This document shows, piece after piece, positions 27,577 through 36,740 of a DNA stretch of 64,000 nucleotides. The notes below the pieces were generated by a model. The model was given only the letters and a program-made list of their open reading frames with translations. It did not search any database and had not been told where the DNA came from. This DNA is from MGBC113645 sp036308445. Lineage in GTDB: Bacteria; Bacillota_I; Bacilli_A; Erysipelotrichales; Coprobacillaceae. Made by a program: the position numbers and the translations under genes. The stretch lies in the NCBI GenBank assembly GCA_036308445.1, contig JAXJVS010000042.1, positions 1 through 64,000 of the forward strand. Direction: 5' to 3'. Each line of letters begins with the position of its first letter. The first letter of the stretch is position 1.

Positions 27577-28842
27577 TCACTCTTTTTCTTGATGATATCC
27601 GTATTGCTGAATTGGTATAAGCTCTTCTTCGATTTTTAATAATCGATTATATTTAGCGATTCTTTCACTTCTGCTCATAGAACCGGTCTTTATCTTACCA
27701 GCATTAGTAGCGACTGCTAAATCAGCGATAAATGTATCTTCAGTTTCTCCTGAACGATGTGAAATTACTGTTTCATAACCATTTCTTTTTGCAAGCTCAA
27801 TTGTATCTAATGTTTCTGTTAATGTTCCTATTTGATTGAATTTGATTAATATTGCATTACCAATCTTGTGCTCAATCCCCATTCTTAATCGTTTAGTATT
27901 AGTAACGAACAGATCATCACCAACTAAAGAAATATGTGATAATTTTTGAGTTAATAACTGCCATCCTTTAATATCATCTTGATCTAATCCATCTTCAATA
28001 GATATAATAGGATAGTTTTTACATAAATATTCATAATATTCAATAAGCTTTTCACTTGTATATCTTTCGTTATGAATATAATAATAAGAATCTTTATAAA
28101 GTTCACTTGCTGCAACATCTAAAGCAATGCAGATATCTGTACCTGGTTTATATCCTGCCTTTAATATAGCTTCATTAATGAGTTTTAAAGCATCTTCATT
28201 ATCTTTAAGTATTGGCGCAAAGCCGCCTTCATCACCGACTGCTGTATTTAAGTTTCTTTCATTAAGTATAGATTTTAAAGAATGAAAAACTGTAGAACCC
28301 ATTTCTATTGCTTGCATCATACTATTAGCACTCATAGGCATAATCATAAATTCTTGAAAATCTAATGAATTGTCTGCATGAGCACCACCGTTGATAATAT
28401 TCATCATAGGAATAGGTAATGTATAACTATTACATCCACCAATATATTGATATAGTGGTATTTCATAATAATTGCTGGCACAGACTGCAACGGCTAACGA
28501 AACACCTAAAATCGCATTAGCTCCTAAATAACTTTTGTTTTCAGTACCATCTAATCTTAATAACTCATAATCTATTTCTCTTTGTTTTGTAACATCAAAA
28601 CCAATAAGATGATGATTAATTTTTTCATTAACGTTATTGATAGCTTTAAATACACTTTTTCCATTATAACATTCTTTATTACCATCTCTTAATTCTAGTG
28701 CTTCATAAATCCCGGTAGATGCACCTGATGGTACTTTAGCAATTCCGCTAATACCTGATTCAGTTAATACTTCTACCTCTAATGTAGGAAATCCTCTTGA
28801 ATCTAAAATATGTCTTGCATGTATATCTTGAATATATGGCAT
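27577..28842 (-). CDS. eno: Enolase
   Basis: 421 residues from ATG 28842 (GAGGAG upstream). It interconverts 2-phosphoglycerate and phosphoenolpyruvate. Loop 1 SGASTG, QEFMIMP, the catalytic Glu in GDEGGFAP near 204, catalytic Lys in LIKFNQ near 333, SHRSGETED near 360 and the IKTG Lys near 384 are all kept. Against the common pattern the N-terminal SRGNPTVEVEV reads [11 protein letters not shown]. It is monocistronic, not linked to other glycolytic genes. Function as enolase is likely; a second enolase elsewhere cannot be excluded. Confidence 0.94.
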   Translation of the reverse strand: MPYIQDIHARHILDSRGFPTLEVEVLTESGISGIAKVPSGASTGIYEALELRDGNKECYNGKSVFKAINNVNEKINHHLIGFDVTKQREIDYELLRLDGTENKSYLGANAILGVSLAVAVCASNYYEIPLYQYIGGCNSYTLPIPMMNIINGGAHADNSLDFQEFMIMPMSANSMMQAIEMGSTVFHSLKSILNERNLNTAVGDEGGFAPILKDNEDALKLINEAILKAGYKPGTDICIALDVAASELYKDSYYYIHNERYTSEKLIEYYEYLCKNYPIISIEDGLDQDDIKGWQLLTQKLSHISLVGDDLFVTNTKRLRMGIEHKIGNAILIKFNQIGTLTETLDTIELAKRNGYETVISHRSGETEDTFIADLAVATNAGKIKTGSMSRSERIAKYNRLLKIEEELIPIQQYGYHQEKE

Positions 28843-28897
28843 TTTATCACTCCTCAATAATAATTTTAACAATTCAGTGATTTTTATACGAAATCTA

Positions 28898-28906
28898 TGG
28901 TATAAT
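28898..28906 (+). promoter_or_regulatory. Extended -10 promoter
   Basis: TGGTATAAT sits 22 bases before the small membrane protein start, in the divergent gap with enolase. Confidence 0.5.
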
Positions 28907-28928
28907 AAAAAAGAAATGAGGGATTTTT

Positions 28929-29168
28929 ATGGCAAAAGCTTTATTATCGATAATTTTTGGTTTATGTTTTATTGCAGTTGGAGTTTATTTTTTAATATCT
29001 ATGGAAAAATTAGATGATGTTAATAAAACAATCAAAAGAACAATTAAAGATATCGAACAATTACCAATAACATTTGAACAAATAAGAGTGAAACTATCAA
29101 CAATAGAAAAACCATTATCAATTTTGAATACATATAGTGCCAAAGTGGTATCGTTTATGAAAAAGTAG
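28929..29168 (+). CDS. Small single-pass membrane protein
   Basis: 79 residues; GAGGG precedes the ATG. One N-terminal hydrophobic helix (about residues 4-24) is followed by a charged, probably helical tail (LDDVNKTIKRTIKDIEQ). The layout recalls DUF948-type proteins such as the one at 50821, but no family signature is certain. It ends just before the T-box promoter, so it forms a single-gene unit. Function unknown. Confidence 0.6.
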   Translation: MAKALLSIIFGLCFIAVGVYFLISMEKLDDVNKTIKRTIKDIEQLPITFEQIRVKLSTIEKPLSILNTYSAKVVSFMKK

Positions 29169-29177
29169 GAAAACATC

Positions 29178-29205
29178 TTGACTTTTTATGCGAATTGTCT
29201 ATAAT
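29178..29205 (+). promoter_or_regulatory. Promoter of the amino-acid transporter T-box
   Basis: TTGACT and TATAAT are separated by 16 bases, just upstream of T-box stem I. Confidence 0.7.
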
Positions 29206-29218
29206 AAAAAACATATAT

Positions 29219-29446
29219 GAACTCGTTGATAAAGAGAGTAGTAATAATGATGATTCTAGCGAGCTGATACAGAGTGGAAGGTCAGTAATTTATCTTATTA
29301 TGAAACGCACTTTGGAGAGCAATATTTGAAATAAGTAGGATATTGAGTTTGTCGACTTTATAGACATGAGGTGGATATATTTATTATATCAACGAGAGTG
29401 GTACCGCGGAAATTTCGTCTCTTAGCTTTAGCTAAGAGATTTTTAA
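29219..29446 (+). promoter_or_regulatory. T-box riboswitch, probable arginine specifier
   Basis: The T-box sequence AGTGGTACCGCGG (29397-29409) binds the tRNA acceptor end. A terminator follows, TCTCTTAGC/GCTAAGAGA with TTTTT (29418-29445). In stem I, AAAG at 29231-29234 pairs with CTTT at 29310-29313, AGTA at 29237-29240 is the S-turn, and the specifier side reads GAAACGCACTTT. Placing one purine between codon and helix, as in characterised T-boxes, gives CGC (29306-29308), an arginine codon. ACG (Thr) or GCA (Ala) are less likely frames. Uncharged tRNA would be expected to favour antitermination of the transporter operon. Confidence 0.85.
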
Positions 29447-29495
29447 TTTCTAAGGGAAAATGAAGTGTATTAAATACAAAAAGAAAGAGGGAAAA

Positions 29496-30263
29496 ATGAT
29501 GAAAAAATTATTAAAAGGTTTAATGGCTGTAGCATTAGCTTTAACTGTTACTGCTTGTGGTGGAAATAATGAAACTGAAGAAACAAATAAAATATCAGTG
29601 GCTATTTCACCAGATTATGCTCCATATGAATTAAAACAAACAGATGGAACTATCGAAGGTTTTGATATTGATATGATGGACTTATTTAAAGGGTATTTAG
29701 AAGAAATGAATGGAGAAGCATATGAATTTGAATTAGTAGAAATGGAATTTGATGGAATTATTGCTTCTATTCAAGGTGATCAAGTAGATTTAGGTATTTC
29801 TGGATTTACTTATGATGAAGACAGAGTTGTTGAATGGTCTGATCCATATTTAGGAACTAGTCAGGTGGCAGTAGTACCAGAAGGATCTTCAATTACTTCT
29901 GTTGATGATTTAAAAGGTAAAGTTATTGCTGCTCAAAGTGGTACAACTGGTCAACAATGTGCAGAAGAAATCGAAAATGCTGATGTTCAAAAAATTGGTA
30001 AAGTTACTGATATTTTCAATGGTTTATCTGCTAATCAATATGATGCTGCAATCGTAGATTTAGGAGTTGCTAAAAACTATGTTGCTAATGGTGGTTTTGT
30101 AATGATAGAAGAAGCATTATTAGATGAAAAGAATTATATTATTGCTAAACAAGGTAATACAGAAATGATTGAATTAATGAATAAATGTATTGAAAAAATG
30201 TTAACTTCTGATGAATATCAGGATTTATGTAACAAACATGGATTAACTCCATTAAGCGAATAA
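29496..30263 (+). CDS. Amino-acid ABC transporter, substrate-binding lipoprotein
   Basis: 255 residues from ATG 29496 (AGAGGG upstream). A lipoprotein signal peptide ends at LTVTACGG, with the lipid-modified Cys near 21. The mature part is an SBP_bac_3 domain (ISVAISPDYAPYE, then DIDMMDLFKGY and DLGISGFTYDEDRVVEWSDPY). Under an Arg T-box and with a permease and ATPase directly downstream, arginine or another basic amino acid is the likely ligand; this is inference from context. Confidence 0.9.
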   Translation: MMKKLLKGLMAVALALTVTACGGNNETEETNKISVAISPDYAPYELKQTDGTIEGFDIDMMDLFKGYLEEMNGEAYEFELVEMEFDGIIASIQGDQVDLGISGFTYDEDRVVEWSDPYLGTSQVAVVPEGSSITSVDDLKGKVIAAQSGTTGQQCAEEIENADVQKIGKVTDIFNGLSANQYDAAIVDLGVAKNYVANGGFVMIEEALLDEKNYIIAKQGNTEMIELMNKCIEKMLTSDEYQDLCNKHGLTPLSE

Positions 30264-30283
30264 ATTATATAAGGAGGGATAGC

Positions 30284-30967
30284 GTGTTTTCGGCTTTTGA
30301 TAAAGTATTTACTCTAGAAAATGCTATATATTTAGGTAAAGGGGCATTGATATCTTTAGGGATGGCTGCGGTATCCCTTTTATTAGGTTTGGTAATTGGT
30401 GTTATTGGGTCAAGTGCTAAACGTTCTAAGTACTTTTTACCAAGATTAATTGCAAATGTATATGTAGAAATTATTCGTGGAACACCAATGTTGCTTCAAA
30501 TTTTAATTATATTCTCTGTTATACCTTCTGTTTATACTGCATTTACTGGAGAAGTTTTAAGAATTAATGTTTATTTGATTGGTATTATTGCTATGAGTAT
30601 TAACAGTGGTGCCTATTCTACAGAATTAATAAGAAGTGGTATTAATGGGGTAGATAAGGGACAATGGGAGGCTTGTCAGACTTTAGGATTATCTCATTGG
30701 CAAACTATGAAATTAGTTATTTTACCTCAAGCATTTAAGAGAATTGTACCACCTGTAATCAGTGAATTTATCACATTGATTAAAGATTCTTCATTAGCAA
30801 GCTGTATTGGTGCTATTGAATTATTAAAGAGTGCACAATTATTAGGAGCACAATATTATGAAGTTATGTCACCTTATTGTCTATCGGCAATATTTTATTT
30901 GATTATGACAGTTAGTATTTCATATTTAGGAAGATACGTAGAAGGGAAGTTGGCTGAAAGTGATTAG
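30284..30967 (+). CDS. Amino-acid ABC transporter permease
   Basis: 227 residues with a GTG start, well placed after AAGGAGGGAT. It is a HisM/GlnP-type membrane subunit. An N-terminal helix near 15-37, the [12 protein letters not shown] segment near 60, and the EAA loop [25 protein letters not shown] near 125-150, which docks the ATPase, are all typical. It overlaps the ATPase gene by eight bases. Confidence 0.93.
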   Translation: MFSAFDKVFTLENAIYLGKGALISLGMAAVSLLLGLVIGVIGSSAKRSKYFLPRLIANVYVEIIRGTPMLLQILIIFSVIPSVYTAFTGEVLRINVYLIGIIAMSINSGAYSTELIRSGINGVDKGQWEACQTLGLSHWQTMKLVILPQAFKRIVPPVISEFITLIKDSSLASCIGAIELLKSAQLLGAQYYEVMSPYCLSAIFYLIMTVSISYLGRYVEGKLAESD

Positions 30968-31688
30968 AGTAGAACATATTACAAAACAATTTAAAAAGTT
31001 AAAAGCAGTCGATGACGTATCTTTAGAAATAAAAAAAGGTGAAATTGTTTGCTTGATTGGACCATCTGGTTCAGGTAAGAGTACTGTATTAAGATGTATT
31101 AATGGATTAGAAGTTCCTGAAAAAGGTGAAATCTTCATTAATGATGAATTATACGATATAAAAAACAAAACGAGATATGCTTTGCTTAGAAGTAAAATGG
31201 GATTTGTATTCCAGCACTTTAATTTGTTTCCAAATATGACAGTTATAGAAAATTTAACATTAGCACCAATTCAAGTAATGAAAAAATCTAAAGAAGAAGC
31301 AGAGAAAATTGCTTGCAAATATTTAGATAGAGTTGGTTTGTTGGATAAGAAGGATGAATACCCAAGTAAATTATCTGGTGGACAAAAACAACGTGTTGCA
31401 ATTGCTAGAAGTTTATGTATGAATCCTGAAATTATGTTATTTGATGAACCTACAAGTGCTTTAGATCCAGAAATGGTTATTGAAGTATTAGAAGTTATGA
31501 AAGAATTGGCTGATGAAGGAATGACAATGGTTATTGTTACTCATGAAATGGGATTTGCAAAAACTGTAGCGAATAGAGTTATCTTTTTAGAGGATGGTAA
31601 AATTGTAGAAGAAAGCAGTTCTAAAGAATTCTTTGAAAATCCAAAAACTGAACGTGCAAGAGAATTCTTAAGAAAGGTTATGTACTAG
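30960..31688 (+). CDS. Amino-acid ABC transporter ATPase
   Basis: 242 residues, GTG start overlapping the permease stop. Polar amino-acid-type ATPase with Walker [10 protein letters not shown] near 34, Q-loop [12 protein letters not shown], signature [15 protein letters not shown] near 138, Walker [13 protein letters not shown] near 160 and H-loop VTHEMGFA. It completes the importer under T-box control. Confidence 0.95.
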   Translation: MIRVEHITKQFKKLKAVDDVSLEIKKGEIVCLIGPSGSGKSTVLRCINGLEVPEKGEIFINDELYDIKNKTRYALLRSKMGFVFQHFNLFPNMTVIENLTLAPIQVMKKSKEEAEKIACKYLDRVGLLDKKDEYPSKLSGGQKQRVAIARSLCMNPEIMLFDEPTSALDPEMVIEVLEVMKELADEGMTMVIVTHEMGFAKTVANRVIFLEDGKIVEESSSKEFFENPKTERAREFLRKVMY

Positions 31689-31689
31689 C

Positions 31690-32808
31690 ATGAAATTAGA
31701 AGAATTTTATGTAGAAACATGGATGACAGATCATGAAAATGACTGTCTTTATAATTTGACGGATACATGTGTTACATGTATGTCGTTGAATGAATTACAA
31801 CAATTGTGTAACAACAATATAATTGATGATTTAATGAATATAAGGGTTGATTATGGTCCAATAGTAGGAAGCAATCGTTTGAAAAATGCAGTTCTTGGTT
31901 TATATGAAACTGGTTCTATAGATAACCTAACCATGACAACTGGAGCTATAAATGCGAATGAATTGGTTTTGATGACACTACTTAATCCAGGTGATAGTGT
32001 ACTAACAATGTTACCTACATATCAGCAACTTTATAGTTTTCCTGCGTCTTTAGGATGTTCTGTAGATTTTGTGGAATTAAAAGAAGAGGATAACTGGCTA
32101 CCTAATATCGAGGATTTCAAAAATAAAGTTTCTAAAAAGACGAAATTGATATGTTTGAATAGTCCGAATAATCCAACTGGAACATTTATAACGAAACAAT
32201 TAATGTTAGAAATTATTGATATAGCTAAAGAAAATGATTGTTATATTTTATGTGATGAGGTTTATCGTGGTACTATTGATGGTAAACTAACATATTCTGT
32301 TAGTGATTTGTATGATAAGGCTATCACGACAGGAAGTTTATCAAAAGTGTTCTCTTTTGCTGGTTTGAGATTAGGATGGGTTAAAGGACCAAAAGAGATC
32401 ATAGATTTAATTAATTATCGTAGGGATTATCATATTATCTGTAATGGTCCTATTGATGATTATTTAGCTTCTGTAATCTTAGAAAATAAGGATTTAATAT
32501 TAAAAAGAAGTGAGCAAATATGCATTGAAAATAAATCATATCTAAAAGAATGGTTGAAAACTGAAACACATATGTCTTGCGTTGTTCCTGAATACGGAAC
32601 TGTTGGATTCTTAAAATATGATTTACCATTATCTTCTATAGAATTTTGTGAAAGATTACAAAAAGAAGAAGGCATCTTCTTTGTGCCTGGATCTTGCTTT
32701 AATAAAGAAAATCATGTTCGTTTTGGATTTGGTAATGATCCACAAACGGTAAAAAAAGGATTAGCTGTTTTAAGTCGATGGTTAAAACAGTTTGATGAAG
32801 TCGCTTAA
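31690..32808 (+). CDS. PLP-dependent aminotransferase-fold enzyme, possibly arginine-acting
   Basis: 372 residues, starting one base after the ATPase stop, so it is the last gene of the Arg T-box operon. Fold type I class I/II core: NSPNNPTG near 158, CDEVYRG near 194, the PLP Lys in TGSLSKVFSFAGLRLGW near 220 and the C-terminal HVRFGFG substrate Arg. The unusual N-terminus (LEEFYVETWMTDHE, then NLTDTCV) resembles capreomycidine synthase and related PLP enzymes that act on arginine derivatives, rather than ordinary aspartate aminotransferases. The family resemblance is from memory and the reaction is unproven. Its position behind the importer suggests it uses the imported amino acid. Confidence 0.8.
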   Translation: MKLEEFYVETWMTDHENDCLYNLTDTCVTCMSLNELQQLCNNNIIDDLMNIRVDYGPIVGSNRLKNAVLGLYETGSIDNLTMTTGAINANELVLMTLLNPGDSVLTMLPTYQQLYSFPASLGCSVDFVELKEEDNWLPNIEDFKNKVSKKTKLICLNSPNNPTGTFITKQLMLEIIDIAKENDCYILCDEVYRGTIDGKLTYSVSDLYDKAITTGSLSKVFSFAGLRLGWVKGPKEIIDLINYRRDYHIICNGPIDDYLASVILENKDLILKRSEQICIENKSYLKEWLKTETHMSCVVPEYGTVGFLKYDLPLSSIEFCERLQKEEGIFFVPGSCFNKENHVRFGFGNDPQTVKKGLAVLSRWLKQFDEVA

Positions 32809-32819
32809 GCGACTTTTTT
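32798..32819. terminator. Bidirectional terminator containing two stop codons
   Basis: AAGTCGCTTAAGCGACTT is a perfect palindrome followed by TTTT. The stops of the PLP enzyme and of the convergent flippase gene overlap inside it. Confidence 0.8.
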
Positions 32820-34109
32820 ATATACATATTTATAAATATAGATTGTAGATAATAATAATGTAGTAAATAATCCAATAAGCATAACAATACATACTGTTAA
32901 TGTCTGAAAATAAGGAGTTAGTATTAGTAATAATACAAATTCAATGAAACATTCTAAAATGCTCATAAGAAACATTTGTTTGTTTTTATTTAAGGCCTGT
33001 AATGTAGCACTTAATGGTGTTTGTAAATAAAACAAGGTAAAAGGAATAGACATGTATTTTAGGTATTGATAGCCATCTGTGGTGTTATACATAATTTGTA
33101 AACAAACATCTCCATAAAAATAGAATAATAAAGTAAAAGGAATACTAATGAGAAGACATGCGAATACACCTACTAAAACATGTTTTTGTAATGACTCTCT
33201 CTTTTTATATGCAATATCACGATTAAGTATAGGAACTAATAAACGCAATATAACATTGTTAAAAAAAGTAGGAGTAACTAAAATGTTTATGACATATCCA
33301 CTAATAATAGCATAATCTAAATGAATTGTATTTTCACTAAAACCTATTTTGGTAAGAATTGCAATTAAAATAATTGGTTCAATAAAATTATAAAGAGAAT
33401 GCAATAATCTAGAACCTGTTAAAGGTAAAGCGATATTCATTATATCACGAGAAATAAAGTTTTGTTTTAATGTGTCAATCTGAATAACATGGATCTTTGG
33501 TTTCCTTTTTAATCTTATAAATAAATAGATAATTGACGTTAATTCACCAATTGACATTGCTATCATAGCAATAGAAACTAAAAATTCAATAGACGAATCT
33601 TGAAATCGATAAATAAAAATAACACTAAAAAGAATTCTAGCAGCTTCTTCTAAAAAATTAGCAACAGATAAATTCCAAACATCTTCTTTACCTAAATAAT
33701 AATTTTTTAATATTCCACTCACTCCTACAAGTGGAATAAAGGGAATGAGAGAAAGTAATGGATATAAGGTCTTATCTTCTTTTAAAAAGACTTGAGCAAT
33801 AATAGGTGAACCAAATAGTAACACCACTACAATAAAAAAACATGTTATAGAACAAATGATAGATGCTGTTATAATGACTTTTTTATTTGAGTATTTAGGA
33901 TTAGAAATTAATCTAAATACAGCTGATGGGATAGATAACTGTGCTAAAGTAATACATAAGCTAAGAGTAGGTATAACTAATATATATAAAGCCATTCCTT
34001 TTTCATCTAGCAATCGAGATAAAAGCATTCTATTGATAATAGAAAAGAGTTTTGTAATCATGGTACTACCACTTAATATAATGAATGAATTTATTAATTT
34101 TCTTTTCAT
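32805..34109 (-). CDS. SpoVB-like oligosaccharide flippase (MVF/MATE superfamily)
   Basis: 434 residues, about twelve membrane helices. The N-terminus INSFIILSGSTMITKLFSIINRMLLSRLL matches the SpoVB/MurJ-like polysaccharide flippase group. Its neighbours (comN-like, recJ, apt, rel) are also those of Bacillus spoVB, which supports that assignment. SpoVB acts in cortex assembly during sporulation. Upstream a CATAAGG element lies near 34115, but a sporulation promoter is not certain. Its 3' end overlaps the stop of the PLP gene by four bases. Confidence 0.8.
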   Translation of the reverse strand: MKRKLINSFIILSGSTMITKLFSIINRMLLSRLLDEKGMALYILVIPTLSLCITLAQLSIPSAVFRLISNPKYSNKKVIITASIICSITCFFIVVVLLFGSPIIAQVFLKEDKTLYPLLSLIPFIPLVGVSGILKNYYLGKEDVWNLSVANFLEEAARILFSVIFIYRFQDSSIEFLVSIAMIAMSIGELTSIIYLFIRLKRKPKIHVIQIDTLKQNFISRDIMNIALPLTGSRLLHSLYNFIEPIILIAILTKIGFSENTIHLDYAIISGYVINILVTPTFFNNVILRLLVPILNRDIAYKKRESLQKHVLVGVFACLLISIPFTLLFYFYGDVCLQIMYNTTDGYQYLKYMSIPFTLFYLQTPLSATLQALNKNKQMFLMSILECFIEFVLLLILTPYFQTLTVCIVMLIGLFTTLLLSTIYIYKYVYKKVA

Positions 34110-34187
34110 AAAACACTTCCCTTATGTCGAATTCTCGTTTATAATAAAATATGCGAGTTAAATTTATTTATGAATGGAAGTGATTGT

Positions 34188-34475
34188 ATGGAAATAAAAA
34201 TTGAAGATAAATTACCTTTAGATATTCTTTTTTTAATGAGAGTAAAAGCTCATGAATTTAAAAAGGAAGGTGTTCATACAATTGATGTCAATGATATAAA
34301 AGATTATTTATATGAAGTCAAATGGCGTAATCAAAAAGCAATTGATATGTGTGAAATGATTGATGATATTATGTCATTAAATTTCTCAACATTATTTGAT
34401 TATCTAAAGTTTAAAGTCATTAAAGAAGCTAGTACTTTAAAAATTGAAGACTTTAATGATTTAATATCAAAATAA
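34188..34475 (+). CDS. ComN-like post-transcriptional regulator
   Basis: 95 residues. ATG 34188 follows GGAAGTGA at good spacing; an ATG six codons earlier sits inside that site. The sequence (LFLMRVKAHEFKKEGV, then VNDIKDYLYEVKWRN) matches the short helical ComN/YrzD family, which in Bacillus lies beside spoVB and controls competence and division-site mRNAs. The synteny SpoVB-ComN-RecJ-Apt-Rel is conserved here, and it strengthens a call that sequence alone supports only moderately. Confidence 0.7.
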   Translation: MEIKIEDKLPLDILFLMRVKAHEFKKEGVHTIDVNDIKDYLYEVKWRNQKAIDMCEMIDDIMSLNFSTLFDYLKFKVIKEASTLKIEDFNDLISK

Positions 34476-34495
34476 CTGTATATACAGTTTTTTTA
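34475..34495 (+). terminator. Terminator after comN-like gene
   Basis: ACTGT and ACAGT form a short stem around ATAT, followed by a run of seven T. The stem starts at the stop codon; it is short and may be leaky. Confidence 0.55.
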
Positions 34496-34510
34496 TTTTA
34501 GGGAGAAAAT

Positions 34511-36142
34511 ATGAAATATCGTATATTTGAAAGTGAAAATTATAAAAAAATACAAGATTATTATCAGTTACCATCTTTAGTCGCAAAAATTATTGATCAA
34601 AGGGGATTCGATGAAAAGCAGTTGAAATTAATGTTGAATCCAAGAATTATATATCATGATTTTTCATTATTTATTGAAGGCGAAATGGCATTAGATAGGA
34701 TAGAAGAAGCTATTGAGAATAATGAAAAAATATGTATTTATGGAGATTATGATTGTGATGGTATACTAGCAACAACAATATTAGTTCAAGCCTTTTTAAA
34801 AAGAGGAGTTCAGGTGGGATATCATATCCCTCATCGATATGAAGATGGTTATGGTCTTAATGTAACAAGAGTAGAACAAATTGCAGAAAAGGGATACTCT
34901 TTGATCATAACAGTAGATAATGGTATTAAAGCTTTTGAGGCTATTGATAAAGCTAATCAACTAGGAATTGATGTTATTGTGACTGATCATCATTCTTTTG
35001 ATGAAGATGTACCTGATGCTTGTGCGATTATTCATACAAAATTATCACCGGATTATCCATTTAAAGACATTTCTGGTGGTTTTGTAGCATATAAGTTAGC
35101 TGTAGCATTGCTAGGTAAACAAGATAAGTATTTATTTTGTTTGGCTGCTATTACGACTATTTCAGATATGATGCCTTTGCTTGATGAGAATAGATCTTTA
35201 GTAAAAAAAGCATTAGAATTTATGAATGAAGAAAAATATCCATCATTAGAGTTGTTACTTGGAAATATACAAAAATATGATGTAACTACTATTGGATACA
35301 CTTTAGCACCAAAAATCAATTCCTTTGGTAGATTACCAGAAATGATTCATCCTAATGCATTAGTAAAATATTTCTTAGAAAATGCTCCTAGAGACTATAT
35401 GATTAAGATTGCTGATGCTGCAGGAAAGATTAATAGTAAACGACAGTCGCTTACCAATCAGCAATATACTCTTGCTTTAAAGGAAGATGCTAATCATTTC
35501 TTGTATTTTGGAAGTTCAGAAATTCATGAAGGTATTGTAGGCTTAATTGCTGGTAAATATACAAGGGAATATGAATTACCTAGTTTTGTGATGCATTATA
35601 ATGAAAAACAAAAAATATATAAAGGAAGTGCTAGAAGCGTTGAAGGTTTTTCTTTACATAAGTTTTTTAATGAACATCATGACTATTTAATAACTTGGGG
35701 AGGGCATGCTCAGGCTGGTGGATTTTCTTTAAGTGAAGAACATTATAATGATTTTAAAGAAGAAATCATTACAGCGTTAAAAGATCTGAATTTAGAGAGT
35801 TATCAAGATGTTTTATTGATAGATGAAGTGGATATTTCTATTAAGCAGATTGAATCTATGTCACTATTAGAACCATTTGGTATGAGTAATGAAAGTCCTT
35901 TATTCCTAATCAAGAATGTTCCTATAGAAAAAATATATACATTGAGTGAAGGAAAACATCTCAAGATGGATATAGTTTTCTCACATTTAAAAATGAATGC
36001 TTTAGCTTTTTTCAAAGGGAATATGTTAGAAGAATTAAAAGATAAAAAATATTTAGATTTAGTGGGAACTTTGTCAATCAATGAATTTAGAAACATAAAA
36101 ACAGTACAATTTATGTTAAAAGATATTAATCCTGTTCTTTAA
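34511..36142 (+). CDS. recJ: RecJ single-stranded-DNA exonuclease
   Basis: 543 residues, shorter than the ~570-790 of many RecJ proteins. 5'-3' exonuclease of the DHH family used in recombination and mismatch repair. Motif I YGDYDCDG near 77-84 and the DHH motif VTDHHSF near 157-162 are intact. The DHHA1 domain has GSARSVEGFSLHKF and WGGHAQAGGFSL near 395-405. A C-terminal OB-like region follows. The long C-terminal extension of Bacillus RecJ seems absent. It precedes apt as in Bacillus. Confidence 0.93.
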   Translation: MKYRIFESENYKKIQDYYQLPSLVAKIIDQRGFDEKQLKLMLNPRIIYHDFSLFIEGEMALDRIEEAIENNEKICIYGDYDCDGILATTILVQAFLKRGVQVGYHIPHRYEDGYGLNVTRVEQIAEKGYSLIITVDNGIKAFEAIDKANQLGIDVIVTDHHSFDEDVPDACAIIHTKLSPDYPFKDISGGFVAYKLAVALLGKQDKYLFCLAAITTISDMMPLLDENRSLVKKALEFMNEEKYPSLELLLGNIQKYDVTTIGYTLAPKINSFGRLPEMIHPNALVKYFLENAPRDYMIKIADAAGKINSKRQSLTNQQYTLALKEDANHFLYFGSSEIHEGIVGLIAGKYTREYELPSFVMHYNEKQKIYKGSARSVEGFSLHKFFNEHHDYLITWGGHAQAGGFSLSEEHYNDFKEEIITALKDLNLESYQDVLLIDEVDISIKQIESMSLLEPFGMSNESPLFLIKNVPIEKIYTLSEGKHLKMDIVFSHLKMNALAFFKGNMLEELKDKKYLDLVGTLSINEFRNIKTVQFMLKDINPVL

Positions 36143-36190
36143 AGTTAAATGATAATTTGTTATAATGATGATAAATAGGAGGTTATTATA

Positions 36191-36703
36191 ATGAATTTAT
36201 ATGATTATATAGTAGATATTCCTGATTTTCCTAGTGAAGGAATTTTGTTTAGAGATGTTACACCATTAATGAAAGATAAAGAAGCTTATAAAGAGGCTAT
36301 ACGTTTATTAGTGGAGTTTGCGAAAGATAAAGAGGCTGATGTTGTTGTAGGGCCTGAAGCAAGAGGATTCTTGTTTGGTTGTCCTGTAGCTATAGAACTA
36401 GGAACTGGTTTTGTACCAGTAAGAAAACCTGGTAAATTACCAAGGGAAACAGTAAGTATGAAATATGATTTAGAATATGGTTCTAATGAAATTCATATGC
36501 ATAAAGATAGTATTGATAAGGGACAAAAAGTATTAATTGTTGATGATTTATTAGCAACAGGAGGTACTGTTGAAGCAGCTATTAAGCTTATTGAGTCAAT
36601 GGGTGGAGAAGTTGTAGGTTGTGCTTTTTTGGTGGAATTAGAAGCTTTAAAAGGAAAAGAACTATTAAAAGGGTATGATGTATATTCAATATTAAAATAT
36701 TAA
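36191..36703 (+). CDS. apt: Adenine phosphoribosyltransferase
   Basis: 170 residues. It salvages adenine with PRPP to [21 protein letters not shown] at the N-terminus, [12 protein letters not shown] near 57 and the PRPP loop [13 protein letters not shown] near 116-128 are diagnostic. It lies between recJ and rel, a conserved order in Firmicutes; a strong terminator separates it from rel. Confidence 0.97.
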   Translation: MNLYDYIVDIPDFPSEGILFRDVTPLMKDKEAYKEAIRLLVEFAKDKEADVVVGPEARGFLFGCPVAIELGTGFVPVRKPGKLPRETVSMKYDLEYGSNEIHMHKDSIDKGQKVLIVDDLLATGGTVEAAIKLIESMGGEVVGCAFLVELEALKGKELLKGYDVYSILKY

Positions 36704-36722
36704 GGGTAATACCCTTTTTTTA
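36704..36722 (+). terminator. Terminator after apt
   Basis: GGGTA and TACCC pair closely (GGGTAATACCC) followed by TTTTTTT. The small loop makes it modest in strength. Confidence 0.65.
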
Positions 36723-36740
36723 TAAGTGGAGGTGAAGATT

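Noticed and set aside
29306..29310. His (CAC) as specifier of the transporter T-box
   Set aside because: CAC at 29308-29310 would use the first base of the stem I helix; CGC fits the codon-purine-helix layout better. It is not fully excluded.
33856..34161. Plus-strand frame inside the spoVB-like gene
   Set aside because: Antisense shadow of a well-supported membrane protein.
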